From: Pseudescherichia sp031987975
GTDB lineage: Bacteria > Pseudomonadota > Gammaproteobacteria > Enterobacterales > Enterobacteriaceae
Assembly: GCF_031987975.1 (NCBI RefSeq)
Contig: NZ_DALZYX010000012.1
Span: 1 to 64,000, forward strand
Length of the DNA stretch: 64,000 bases
Reading direction: 5' to 3'
Shown in pieces: positions 44,549 through 52,609 of this stretch. Position 1 is the stretch's first letter, and each line of letters opens with the position of its first letter. The translations under genes were made by a program, and so were the position numbers. Under the pieces are notes generated by a model, which saw only the letters and a list, made by a program, of their open reading frames with translations, ran no database searches and had not been told where the DNA came from.

Positions 44549-45430
44549 TCATCCCTGGGGCACCACGGAACAAGGGTCCTGGTGGATTATCACATCGGAA
44601 CCCGGGAAACGACGCAAAATCGCCTCTTCAACCTGCTCGGCCACCAGGTGGGCCTGAACAAGCGGGAGATTGTCATCCATTTCCAAATGAATCTGAATAA
44701 AGCGGGTCGGCCCTGACTGCCGCGTGCGAAGATCGTGTGCCCCACTGACGCCAGGCCAACGGGTAATGATAGCGATAATTTCCTGCCGCTCCTCATCGGG
44801 CAGGGCGCGATCCAGCAGTGACTGAACCGCTTCATATCCCATACGCAATGCGCTATAGAGGATATAAGCGCCGATACCCAGCGCAAAGAGCGCATCCGCC
44901 CGATGCCAGCCATACCACGACAGGCCCAGCGCAATGAGAATAGCGCTATTCATCATAACATCAGACTGATAATGAAGCATATCGGCGCGCACGGCCTGGC
45001 TTTGCGTTTTTCGCACCACCCAGCGCTGAAAGGTGACGAGGATCACAGTACATACCAGCGCTACCAGAGTTACGATGATGCCGATCTGCGGCGCATTCAT
45101 CGGCTCCGGACGAGCAAGGTGCTGAATACCGGTTAAAAAGAGGAACAGCGCCGAACCGGAGATAAACATGCTCTGCGCCAGCGCCGCCAACGACTCGGCC
45201 TTACCGTGCCCGAAGGTGTGCTCATCATCTGCTGGCTGTAGCGAATAGCGCACCACCAGCAGATTAGTCAGCGAGGCGGCGATATCCACCAGCGAATCCA
45301 CCAGCGCCGCCAGTACGCTCACCGATCCGGTGTACCACCACGCAAAAATTTTGATCACCAGCAGCAACGAGGCCATTACCGTCGCGGCAATAGCTGCCCG
45401 GCTCACTAGCTGCCCATACATTTGATTCAT
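44549..45430 (-). CDS. fieF: Fe/Zn efflux cation diffusion facilitator
   Basis: Inner membrane H+/metal antiporter of the CDF family that exports Fe(II) and Zn(II). Start MNQMYGQLVSRAA gives 293 residues. Six helices are visible. The transport-site residues lie in LVDSLVD (Asp45, Asp49) and HYQSD (His153, Asp157). The C-terminus VVPQG is shorter than E. coli FieF (300). Confidence 0.95.
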   Translation of the reverse strand: MNQMYGQLVSRAAIAATVMASLLLVIKIFAWWYTGSVSVLAALVDSLVDIAASLTNLLVVRYSLQPADDEHTFGHGKAESLAALAQSMFISGSALFLFLTGIQHLARPEPMNAPQIGIIVTLVALVCTVILVTFQRWVVRKTQSQAVRADMLHYQSDVMMNSAILIALGLSWYGWHRADALFALGIGAYILYSALRMGYEAVQSLLDRALPDEERQEIIAIITRWPGVSGAHDLRTRQSGPTRFIQIHLEMDDNLPLVQAHLVAEQVEEAILRRFPGSDVIIHQDPCSVVPQG

Positions 45431-45492
45431 ACGCACTCCTGCCCGGACACAGCGGGTAGTATAACGTATGGGTCTGCGGCTCTGATCGCATA

Positions 45493-45876
45493 TCAGCAAG
45501 CATCGATAGAAAGTCGACGCAAAACAGCAGTAACATCAGCGCTGCTCATTGCACCCGTCGCTGTGGATACCGTTAACTCTTCCAGTTCGTCACCTTCATC
45601 ATGGATATCAATGCCATTACGCTTTAGGAAAGCCATCGCCACGAAAAAAGCCGTACGCTTATTACCGTCATTGAAGATATGGCCTCGCGCAATAGCGATA
45701 AGGTACATTGCAGCGAGTTCGTAAATATCCTCAACGCCTTCATAGTAAAGCTGATTCTGAACGCGATAAATAATCGCCTCTGCCTTTCCCGGCTCTGGCA
45801 TTCCCTGAATACCCGGTAGGACTGCAAGCAGGCGATCGTGAAATGCTATCACCTCTTGAGCACTGATCCATTTCAT
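45493..45876 (-). CDS. doc: Doc-type (Fic-fold) kinase toxin
   Basis: A 127-residue toxin matching P1 phage Doc over its whole length. Doc phosphorylates elongation factor Tu and stops translation. The Fic-like motif HIFNDGNKRTAF begins at His66, the catalytic position in P1 Doc, so the active site seems intact; position 71 is Gly where P1 has Ala. Its start overlaps the antitoxin stop by 4 bp (ATGA). It lies between fieF and cpxP, where E. coli has no gene, which suggests acquisition. Confidence 0.9.
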   Translation of the reverse strand: MKWISAQEVIAFHDRLLAVLPGIQGMPEPGKAEAIIYRVQNQLYYEGVEDIYELAAMYLIAIARGHIFNDGNKRTAFFVAMAFLKRNGIDIHDEGDELEELTVSTATGAMSSADVTAVLRRLSIDAC

Positions 45877-46094
45877 CTGTCCGCCAGCGCCTTAATAGTG
45901 TGTCCGTGCCGCCCCATAATGTCGGCAAATTCGGCATCCAGCTTTGCCTCTTGCCACGAATTGAAATCATCGCGACTGATAAGCACAGCGGCAGAACCAT
46001 CGCGGCGGGTTATTTCTACTGGCTCGCCAGCCGTAGCAGCGTCCATGACCTCAGACATATTTTGCCGTGCCTGAGATGTTGTATAAGTTCGCAT
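45873..46094 (-). CDS. phd: Phd-family antitoxin
   Basis: A 73-residue antitoxin, the same length as P1 Phd. The N-terminal Phd/YefM DNA-binding fold is seen at about 1-50 (ARQNMSEVMDAATAGEPVEI). The C-terminal toxin-binding tail carries LDAEFADI, close to the P1 LDAEFASL. It has an AGGAGG ribosome site and precedes doc with translational coupling. It should neutralise Doc and repress the operon through the palindrome upstream. Confidence 0.92.
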   Translation of the reverse strand: MRTYTTSQARQNMSEVMDAATAGEPVEITRRDGSAAVLISRDDFNSWQEAKLDAEFADIMGRHGHTIKALADR

Positions 46095-46108
46095 ATCGCC
46101 TCCTTTAA

Positions 46109-46140
46109 TGTACGTCTAAAACGTACAACAGAAGCGTACA
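46109..46140. promoter_or_regulatory. putative phd-doc operator
   Basis: The perfect palindrome TGTACGT-CTAAA-ACGTACA (46109-46127) is followed by a further half-site GCGTACA (46134-46140). It lies 15 bp upstream of phd, where an autoregulating Phd/Doc complex would bind. Function is inferred from position and symmetry. Confidence 0.7.
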
Positions 46141-46222
46141 ACACGCAATATTGTCATCAAGGCGGCCGCTTCTGATGCCTGTATCGAAGTATGATTTAAA
46201 AAGGATTGTCTTAACGCAAGGC

Positions 46223-46280
46223 AAAAAAAACCCCCTCATCATGAGGGGGAAGACAGGGATGGTGTCTATGGCAAGGAAAA
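46223..46280 (-). ncRNA. cpxQ: CpxQ small RNA from the cpxP 3' UTR
   Basis: The minus strand from 46280 to 46223 reads TTTTCCTTGCCATAGACACC, then ATCCCTGTCTTCC, then a CCCCCTC-ATGAT-GAGGGGG hairpin and eight T. This is the 58-nt E. coli CpxQ almost base for base outside the terminator loop. CpxQ is cut from cpxP mRNA by RNase E and acts with Hfq to repress envelope mRNAs. The hairpin is also the cpxP terminator. Confidence 0.93.
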
Positions 46281-46298
46281 CAGGGTTATTACTGGTTA

Positions 46299-46796
46299 CT
46301 ACTTACTACCGGTACTGCTACTAGATAGCGTTAGCGGAGAACCTTGCTGCAGTTTTGCAACGTCGCGCAGCTGGTCGATCCGCTGTTGGTGTTTCTCATG
46401 TAAAACCGCCTGTTGCTCTGGCGTTAGCAGGTGATACATCTGGTTACGGACCCGGGCCATTTCGACCTGGCGAGCAACCTGCTCCTGCGCCATTTTTTCT
46501 GCCTGAGCACGCACGGCGTTTTCATCAAAATTTTCTGCGGTCACGAGGTCGTGCATCGCCTCGATTTCGCTAACATTAACAGGGGGCAGCTTATGCCTCG
46601 CCTGCTGCATCAAATCACGCAATTGCTGGCGCTGATGCTCGGTTAAACTGATGCCGTCAAACATATGGCTCTGGGTGCTGCGCGGCGCAAGCTCTTCAGA
46701 TGCGTGCCAGTTATCGCCTGTTACGACTTCAGCTGCGTGGCCAACAGCACTTAACGCCAGCGTTGAGGCCATGACGGCAGCGGTAACAATGCGCAT
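46299..46796 (-). CDS. cpxP: periplasmic Cpx adaptor/chaperone CpxP
   Basis: Periplasmic inhibitor of CpxA that is titrated by misfolded proteins. The start MRIVTAAVMAS gives 165 residues, with a signal peptide cleaved near GHA-AEV (about 21). The two LTxxQ motifs of the family are present: LTEHQ (about 50) and LTPEQ (about 124). It is divergent from cpxRA with a CpxR box between. The 3' UTR holds CpxQ. Confidence 0.95.
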   Translation of the reverse strand: MRIVTAAVMASTLALSAVGHAAEVVTGDNWHASEELAPRSTQSHMFDGISLTEHQRQQLRDLMQQARHKLPPVNVSEIEAMHDLVTAENFDENAVRAQAEKMAQEQVARQVEMARVRNQMYHLLTPEQQAVLHEKHQQRIDQLRDVAKLQQGSPLTLSSSSTGSK

Positions 46797-46876
46797 CACT
46801 TGCTCCCAAAATTGTTTGTGTCGCCAATCAACTGAACTCAGTCTACGATTCAGGCTGCAAACTAGCGTCAGGGGGT

Positions 46877-46891
46877 GTAAAACAACGTAAA
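46877..46891. promoter_or_regulatory. CpxR box between cpxP and cpxR
   Basis: GTAAA-ACAAC-GTAAA matches the CpxR consensus GTAAA-N5-GTAAA exactly. It should activate cpxP and cpxRA under envelope stress. Confidence 0.92.
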
Positions 46892-46946
46892 GTCATGGAT
46901 TAGCGAGCCTTGATGACGTAATTTCTGCCTCGGAGGTATTTAAACA

Positions 46947-47645
46947 ATGAATAAAATTCTGTTAGTTGACGATGACCGAGAGCTTACTTCCCTTTTAAAG
47001 GAGCTGCTCGACATGGAAGGCTTCAATGTGCAGGTTGCCCATGACGGGGAGCAGGCGCTAGACCTCCTGGACGACAGCATCGATCTACTTTTGCTCGACG
47101 TTATGATGCCAAAGAAGAATGGTATCGACACCCTTAAAGAGCTACGCCAGACACACCAGACCCCCGTCATTATGCTGACGGCGCGCGGTAGCGAGCTGGA
47201 TCGCGTTCTCGGCCTTGAGCTGGGCGCGGACGACTATCTGCCTAAACCGTTCAACGATCGCGAGCTGGTGGCCCGAATCCGCGCGATCCTGCGCCGTTCG
47301 CACTGGAGCGAACAGCAACAGAACAGCGATAACGGCTCACCGACCCTGGAAGTAGACGCCCTGAGCCTGAACCCAGGCCGTCAGGAGGCCAGCTTTGAGG
47401 GCCAGTCACTGGAATTGACCGGCACCGAGTTCACCCTGCTCTATCTGCTGGCACAGCATCTGGGCCAGGTGGTCTCAAGGGAACACCTAAGCCAGGAAGT
47501 GTTGGGTAAACGCCTGACGCCGTTCGATCGCGCAATCGATATGCATATCTCTAACCTGCGCCGTAAGCTGCCGGAGCGTAAAGATGGCCATCCGTGGTTT
47601 AAAACGCTGCGCGGACGCGGCTATCTGATGGTTGCGGCTTCATGA
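46947..47645 (+). CDS. cpxR: envelope stress response regulator CpxR
   Basis: OmpR-type response regulator of 232 residues. The receiver domain has acidic Asp8-Asp10 and phospho-acceptor Asp51 (LLLDVMMP). The winged-helix DNA-binding domain covers about 135-232 (SREHLSQEVLGKRL). Its stop overlaps the cpxA start by 4 bp (ATGA). Confidence 0.98.
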   Translation: MNKILLVDDDRELTSLLKELLDMEGFNVQVAHDGEQALDLLDDSIDLLLLDVMMPKKNGIDTLKELRQTHQTPVIMLTARGSELDRVLGLELGADDYLPKPFNDRELVARIRAILRRSHWSEQQQNSDNGSPTLEVDALSLNPGRQEASFEGQSLELTGTEFTLLYLLAQHLGQVVSREHLSQEVLGKRLTPFDRAIDMHISNLRRKLPERKDGHPWFKTLRGRGYLMVAAS

Positions 47646-49015
47646 TAGGAAGTTTAACGGCTCGCATCTTTGCTATTTTCTGGCTGACGCTGGCACTGGT
47701 GCTGATGCTGGTATTAATGGTGCCCAAGCTGGACTCCCGGCAAATGACGGAGCTGCTGGATAGCGAGCAGCGCCAGGGCATTATGATTGAGCAGCACGTT
47801 GAGGCGGAGCTGGCCCTCGATCCACCGAACGATTTGATGTGGTGGCGGCGGCTGTTTCGCGCGATTGATAAATGGGCACCGCCGGGGCAGCGCCTGCTAT
47901 TGGTGACCAGCGAAGGACGGGTGATCGGCGCTGAACGCAGCGAAATGCAGATCATTCGTAACTTTATTGGTCAGGCGGATAACTCCGATCATCCGCAGAA
48001 GAAGAAGTATGGACGGGTAGAGCTGGTAGGGCCGTTTTCCATCCGCGACGGGGAAGATAACTACCAGCTCTACCTCATCCGTCCGGCAAGCAGTTCCCAG
48101 TCCGATTTTATCAACCTGCTGTTTGACCGGCCGCTGCTGCTGCTGATCGTCACCATGTTGATCAGCTCGCCGCTGCTGCTCTGGCTGGCATGGAGCCTGG
48201 CAAAACCGGCGCGTAAGCTGAAAAATGCGGCGGATGAGGTCGCTCAGGGTAACCTGCGTCAGCATCCTGAGCTAGAGGCGGGGCCGCAGGAGTTTCTTGC
48301 CGCCGGGGCCAGCTTTAACCAGATGGTCACCGCGCTTGAGCGAATGATGACTACCCAGCAGCGCCTGCTTTCGGATATCTCCCACGAGCTGCGCACTCCG
48401 CTTACGCGTTTACAGCTAGGGACTGCCCTGCTTCGCCGCCGCAGCGGTGAGAGTAAAGAGCTGGCCCGCATTGAGACCGAAGCGCAGCGCCTCGACAGCA
48501 TGATTAACGATCTGCTGGTGATGTCGCGTAACCAGCAGAAAAATGCCCTGGTGAGCGAGACCGTTAAGGCTAATCATCTGTGGAACGACGTGCTGGATAA
48601 CGCCGCCTTTGAAGCCGAGCAGATGGGCAAATCACTGACCGTCAACTTCCCACCGGGACCGTGGCCGCTGTACGGTAACCCGAGCGCGATGGAGAGTGCG
48701 CTGGAGAATATTGTGCGTAACGCCCTGCGCTACTCACATACGAAGATTGAGGTCAGTTTTGCGGTGGATAAAGAGGGGGTAACGGTTAACGTTGATGACG
48801 ATGGTCCGGGCGTCAGCGCGGAAGATCGTGAGCAGATTTTCCGGCCGTTTTACCGTACCGACGAGGCACGCGATCGTGAATCCGGCGGTACCGGCCTGGG
48901 GCTGGCGATTGTCGAGACGGCCATTCAGCAGCATCGCGGCTGGGTAAAGGCCGACGACAGCCCGCTGGGCGGCTTGCGCTTAACGATCTGGCTACCGCTG
49001 CATAAGCGTTCGTAA
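47642..49015 (+). CDS. cpxA: envelope stress sensor kinase CpxA
   Basis: Inner membrane histidine kinase/phosphatase of 457 residues. Two membrane helices (about 8-28 and 164-184) flank a periplasmic sensor domain. HAMP region follows, then the phospho-His motif ISHELRTPLTRLQ (about 246-258) and the ATPase boxes DDDGPGV and GGTGLGLAI. It is translationally coupled to cpxR. Confidence 0.98.
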   Translation: MIGSLTARIFAIFWLTLALVLMLVLMVPKLDSRQMTELLDSEQRQGIMIEQHVEAELALDPPNDLMWWRRLFRAIDKWAPPGQRLLLVTSEGRVIGAERSEMQIIRNFIGQADNSDHPQKKKYGRVELVGPFSIRDGEDNYQLYLIRPASSSQSDFINLLFDRPLLLLIVTMLISSPLLLWLAWSLAKPARKLKNAADEVAQGNLRQHPELEAGPQEFLAAGASFNQMVTALERMMTTQQRLLSDISHELRTPLTRLQLGTALLRRRSGESKELARIETEAQRLDSMINDLLVMSRNQQKNALVSETVKANHLWNDVLDNAAFEAEQMGKSLTVNFPPGPWPLYGNPSAMESALENIVRNALRYSHTKIEVSFAVDKEGVTVNVDDDGPGVSAEDREQIFRPFYRTDEARDRESGGTGLGLAIVETAIQQHRGWVKADDSPLGGLRLTIWLPLHKRS

Positions 49016-49019
49016 TATT

Positions 49020-49041
49020 CAGGCCGGGCAACCCCGGCCTG
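49020..49041. terminator. cpxA-yiiM convergent hairpin
   Basis: CAGGCCGGG-CAAC-CCCGGCCTG lies between the convergent ends of cpxA and yiiM. It has a strong stem but a short T-run on either strand. Confidence 0.7.
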
Positions 49042-49719
49042 CTACTTTCGGCCCCACAGTCTGGGCGCAAAACTTTCAATCTTGCCGTTAAGGCGTCGTT
49101 TCTGCATGGTTCTGGCCCAGCTTACCGAGAGGCCGGCGGTAGAGAGCAGGCGGTGGTACTGCTCGTCGTCAAAAGGCAGATGCCAGGCAATGGCGGCAGC
49201 ATCATAGACGCTCACCTCGCTACAGCGGGAAACCAGCTCAAGAGGCGTATCGCCGGAGACGCTGCCGGGAGCAATCACCCGGTAGAGCCAGCCCGTGCGG
49301 CCGCTCTCCTGCATCAAGGAGGAGAGGTCGTGGATGGCAAAATGGTAGTTAACTTTGAAGCAGGGCGAGCGCGGCTGGGTGACCTGAATCAGCGCTTCAC
49401 CCCAGCGGAAGATATCCCCGATGTAGACGTTCTGCTCGGTCAGCCCCTCGGTAGAGAGGTTCTCGCCAAAGGCCGGGGCGACAAAGAGATCCGCCTGTTC
49501 AGGAAACGCGTTTGCCCAGTGGCGATAGTGCTCACGCGGATAGTGGCACAGTGCGCGATCCGGCCCGCCGTGGATCTTCTTCTCCGCCTGTTGGTCGCCC
49601 GCAAGCCCCAGCTCGGTTAGCGTCAGTTCGCCGTTAACCTGCACCTTGGCGATGGCGCTTGGCCGACTGCCTTCGTAATCCCTTACTTTGCCTGTAAAAA
49701 CGTTAACCTGATGGTGCAT
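49042..49719 (-). CDS. yiiM: MOSC-domain protein YiiM
   Basis: A 225-residue MOSC-domain protein. In E. coli YiiM is a molybdenum enzyme that reduces N-hydroxylated bases. The MOSC core runs from about 30 to 160 and includes SPCFKVNYH, with the conserved cysteine expected to bind the Mo cofactor. It lies downstream of sodA and convergent with cpxA; the kdgT gene that separates yiiM and sodA in E. coli is absent. Confidence 0.94.
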   Translation of the reverse strand: MHHQVNVFTGKVRDYEGSRPSAIAKVQVNGELTLTELGLAGDQQAEKKIHGGPDRALCHYPREHYRHWANAFPEQADLFVAPAFGENLSTEGLTEQNVYIGDIFRWGEALIQVTQPRSPCFKVNYHFAIHDLSSLMQESGRTGWLYRVIAPGSVSGDTPLELVSRCSEVSVYDAAAIAWHLPFDDEQYHRLLSTAGLSVSWARTMQKRRLNGKIESFAPRLWGRK

Positions 49720-49741
49720 CGCAGCGCCTTACCCCCGATAC

Positions 49742-49770
49742 AAAAAAAGCGAGTCATCAGACTCGCTTTT
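49742..49770 (-). terminator. sodA terminator
   Basis: AAAGCGAGTC-ATCA-GACTCGCTTT with A and T runs, just after sodA. Confidence 0.88.
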
Positions 49771-49789
49771 CACCGGAAGCAATGCAACC

Positions 49790-50410
49790 TTATTTTTTAG
49801 CAGCGAAACGGGCAGCAGCTTCGTCCCAGTTTACCACTTCCCAGAACGCCTTGATGTAATCCGGGCGTTTGTTCTGGTATTTCAGGTAGTAAGCGTGCTC
49901 CCACACGTCCAGACCCAGGATCGGGAAGCCGGATGCGCCAGAAACAGCTTCACCCATCAGCGGGCTATCCTGGTTAGCGGTAGAGACAACGGCCAGTTTG
50001 TCGCCTTTCAGTACCAGCCATGCCCAGCCGGAGCCGAAGCGGGTTGCCGCTGCTTTCTCGAACTCTTCTTTGAATTTCTCAACGGAGCCGAAGTCACGCT
50101 CGATAGCGGATTTCAGTTCGCCCTGCAGGGTAGTGCCGGTTTTCAGGCCTTTCCAGAACAGGCTGTGGTTGGCGTGGCCGCCTGCGTTGTTGCGCAGTAC
50201 GGTTTTCTTATCAGCCGGAACCTGATCCAGTTTGGCGATCAGCTCTTCTACCGGCAGGTTAGCCAGCTCCGGCAGGCTTTCCAGCGCGGCGTTGGCGTTG
50301 TTAACGTAGGTCTGGTGATGTTTAGTGTGATGGATTTCCATCGTCTGCTTATCGAAGTGTGGTTCCAGTGCATCATAAGCGTACGGCAGTGATGGCAGTG
50401 TGTAACTCAT
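49790..50410 (-). CDS. sodA: manganese superoxide dismutase
   Basis: Converts superoxide to H2O2 and O2 in the cytoplasm. Start MSYTLPSLPYAYDAL gives 206 residues. Metal ligands are visible at His27 (MEIHHTKHH), His82 (NHSLFW), and Asp168 and His172 (DVWEHAYY). A Fur-box-like site and a TATAAT lie upstream. In E. coli rhaT follows upstream; here rhaR is next. Confidence 0.98.
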   Translation of the reverse strand: MSYTLPSLPYAYDALEPHFDKQTMEIHHTKHHQTYVNNANAALESLPELANLPVEELIAKLDQVPADKKTVLRNNAGGHANHSLFWKGLKTGTTLQGELKSAIERDFGSVEKFKEEFEKAAATRFGSGWAWLVLKGDKLAVVSTANQDSPLMGEAVSGASGFPILGLDVWEHAYYLKYQNKRPDYIKAFWEVVNWDEAAARFAAKK

Positions 50411-50467
50411 AATCATCTCCATTAATTGTCGGGCGGCGATTGTTAATGCCGCGTAAGCAGTTGGTTC

Positions 50468-50506
50468 ATTATAGTTAATTAAGTAGTATTGAAAATGTTT
50501 ATCAAT
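50468..50506 (-). promoter_or_regulatory. sodA promoter with Fur box
   Basis: On the minus strand ATTGATAAACATTTTCAAT (50488-50506) resembles the Fur box GATAATGATAATCATTATC. A -10 TATAAT lies at 50468-50473. The order agrees with Fur control of sodA in E. coli; the -35 element is weak. Confidence 0.7.
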
Positions 50507-50537
50507 GCCGTAGTTTTTATATGGTTATAACCTTTTG

Positions 50538-51392
50538 TTATGTAGCCGTGAGTGCCCTGCTGCGGTGTCGCCATTGACTCGGCGCTACGCCGGTTTCACG
50601 GGTAAAAACCACGGAAAAATAGTTGCTGTCTTCAAAACCACAGCGTGTCGCAATTTCACCGATCATTAGCTCGCTATGCTGGAGCAGATACTGGGCATGG
50701 CAGATGCGCAGCTGGCGCAGATAGTTGTTGATTGTCATGCCGGTCTGGGTACGAAACTGCTGACGTAGTGTACGCTCACTGCACTGATTTTGCTCGCAAA
50801 ATTGCTCAAGAAAAAATGCACGACTGAGGCTGCTGGCCAGGGCGGTGATGAGCTTATCCAGCAACGCTTCGCTGCTGGTCGCTGAGAGATTATCGGTAGC
50901 GTAGCGATGACGTTTCAGGGTTAATACAAGCTGGGCAAACAGGGTTTCTGCCAGCGGATCGGAGAGCGAATCGGTTTTAGCGCTCTCGTGCTCCAGTTGG
51001 CTAATCACCTGCCGCGCCTGAGCCATGCCGCTGCTGCCAATGCGCCAGTAGGGTATCGGCTCCCTGCCGTCCAGGCCTGGAATATGCGCGGCCCAGTCAA
51101 GGTTAAGCGTCAGCCGTTCCGGGCAGTAGATAATATTTTGCAGCACCAGATCGTTTACCGAAGCATAGGCGTGACGGTCCTCGGCGCGGATATAGAAGAG
51201 ATCGCCCCGGGTAATGCGATATGGACGATCGTTAAGAATATGCAGACCGTTGCCGCGCCAGACCAGCACCAGCTCGTTAAACTCGTGGGAATGCTCAGCA
51301 AAGACGTTTTGCGGATAGCGATCGGCTACCGCTACCGCCTGCCCAGGCCTGGCAAAAAAATCATCTCTCCGCAGAATTAACTGGCCTGCCAC
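50538..51392 (-). CDS. rhaR: AraC-family rhamnose regulator RhaR
   Basis: Activates rhaSR in response to L-rhamnose. The 284-residue protein has an N-terminal cupin sugar-binding domain (FAEHSHEFNELVLVWRG, about 32-48) and a C-terminal pair of AraC helix-turn-helix motifs (about 180-280, CGFEDSNYFSVVFTRETG). It ends about 115 bp from sodA, and rhaS lies just upstream in the same direction. The slot of rhaT is empty. Confidence 0.94.
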   Translation of the reverse strand: MAGQLILRRDDFFARPGQAVAVADRYPQNVFAEHSHEFNELVLVWRGNGLHILNDRPYRITRGDLFYIRAEDRHAYASVNDLVLQNIIYCPERLTLNLDWAAHIPGLDGREPIPYWRIGSSGMAQARQVISQLEHESAKTDSLSDPLAETLFAQLVLTLKRHRYATDNLSATSSEALLDKLITALASSLSRAFFLEQFCEQNQCSERTLRQQFRTQTGMTINNYLRQLRICHAQYLLQHSELMIGEIATRCGFEDSNYFSVVFTRETGVAPSQWRHRSRALTAT

Positions 51393-51472
51393 AGCGTCAC
51401 CTCAACAGCCTTCAACCTTCTATATTTAGCTGTTTTCTGGCAAAAAAACGGTGATTACCTTCTCGTTTACGG

Positions 51473-52309
51473 CTATTGCAGCGGCGTATCCCGCCCCTGG
51501 CGGATCTCTCGCGGTGACCAGCTAAACTCCCGGCGGAAAAGCGTCGAAAAGTGATTGCTGTCGCCGAAACCGCAGCGAAACGCAATGTCAGTAACGCTCT
51601 CATCGCTGTGGCGCAGCAGGTGACGAGCCTTAATCAGGCGCAGGCGGTTAAGATAGCGCTGCGGTGTCATCCCCGTGTGCTGCTTCAGCTGACGGTGCAG
51701 CGTACGCAGCGAGAGAGAGAAACGGTCGGCAAGAGACTCCCAGCAGATCTCATCTGCAAAGTGATCCTCCAGCCACGCCATCATCTGATTCAGGCGGGCA
51801 TCGTTGTTAGCGGCACCCTCTTCAAGGCTGCTCTTACGCAGCAGCACCAGCAGCTGCATAAACAGGATCTCCCGGCTGGCAAGGGCGGCAGTTCCCTCCT
51901 CCGAGCTGTTCTGCTCCATCTGGCTGACAATCTGCCGCACCTGCTGAAGTGCCCCTTGGTTAACCCGCCAGTGGGAGGGGTAGTGGCCGTCCTGCTCCTG
52001 AGGCAGCAGCTGGTTCAGGCCCGCCAGGAACTGGAAAGCGTCTGGCGAGCGGTAGAGCACATTAGTCAGGCAGAGATTATCCGTGTGCTCGTAGAGATGG
52101 CGGTCATGATCGCGGATAAAGCAGACGCTGCCCCCGCTAATGGAGTAAGGCTGGCCGTTAAAGACGTGAATGCCCGTACCATGCTCAACGATAACAATCT
52201 CATGAAAATCATGATGATGTTCAGGAAACGCCGACTGGGGAAGGCGCGGCTCAATCGCCACAGGCGTTTTACCTGACGGAAAAAAATCCACGCTGTGTAA
52301 TACGGTCAT
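51473..52309 (-). CDS. rhaS: AraC-family rhamnose regulator RhaS
   Basis: Activates rhaBAD (and rhaT where present) with L-rhamnose. Start MTVLHSVDFFPSG gives 278 residues, as in E. coli; an ATG 48 codons upstream would cover the control region. It has an N-terminal cupin domain (PEHHHDFHEIVIVEHG) and C-terminal AraC domain with CGFGDSNHFSTLFRREF. It is divergent from rhaB. Not to be confused with the binding protein at 56278, also called RhaS in rhizobia. Confidence 0.95.
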   Translation of the reverse strand: MTVLHSVDFFPSGKTPVAIEPRLPQSAFPEHHHDFHEIVIVEHGTGIHVFNGQPYSISGGSVCFIRDHDRHLYEHTDNLCLTNVLYRSPDAFQFLAGLNQLLPQEQDGHYPSHWRVNQGALQQVRQIVSQMEQNSSEEGTAALASREILFMQLLVLLRKSSLEEGAANNDARLNQMMAWLEDHFADEICWESLADRFSLSLRTLHRQLKQHTGMTPQRYLNRLRLIKARHLLRHSDESVTDIAFRCGFGDSNHFSTLFRREFSWSPREIRQGRDTPLQ

Positions 52310-52484
52310 GATGGCTTCCTGAACTGGAGAACATGTCGAAAATAGTAATGAAGGGCTGGCAATCTCACCTTGAATTTTTGACGCCAAAGCGCGCAAACCC
52401 GGTCGCTTTTTCAAGAAACGGTGGGAAAGATCGGGAAATGCGGTCGGCGTCACATCCGCTGCGAGCGCTGTTATTGCCGGGAAT

Positions 52485-52554
52485 TGTGAACGCTATCACG
52501 TTCATCTTTGCTTTCTTGCCAGCGCCCGATTTTGCCTGTCCATAGCAAGAAGGT
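52485..52554 (+). promoter_or_regulatory. rhaBAD control region: CRP and RhaS sites
   Basis: TGTGAACGCTATCACG (52485-52500) is a good CRP site. Just after it two inverted 17-bp RhaS half-sites can be seen: ATCTTTGCTTTCTTGCC (52504-52520), and a reverse copy ending CAAGAAGG at about 52553, separated by about 16 bp. The layout and distances to rhaB repeat those of E. coli. The rest of the 300 bp between rhaS and rhaB should hold the RhaR sites of rhaSR, which were not resolved. Confidence 0.8.
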
Positions 52555-52609
52555 GCGCCGCTGAAGGGGTTCTTAGACTGTCTGCAATGACTCTCAGAAG
52601 GACTCCACT

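Noticed and set aside
46201..46298. Separate small gene between phd and cpxP
   Set aside because: The interval is explained by the cpxP 3' UTR, CpxQ and its terminator.
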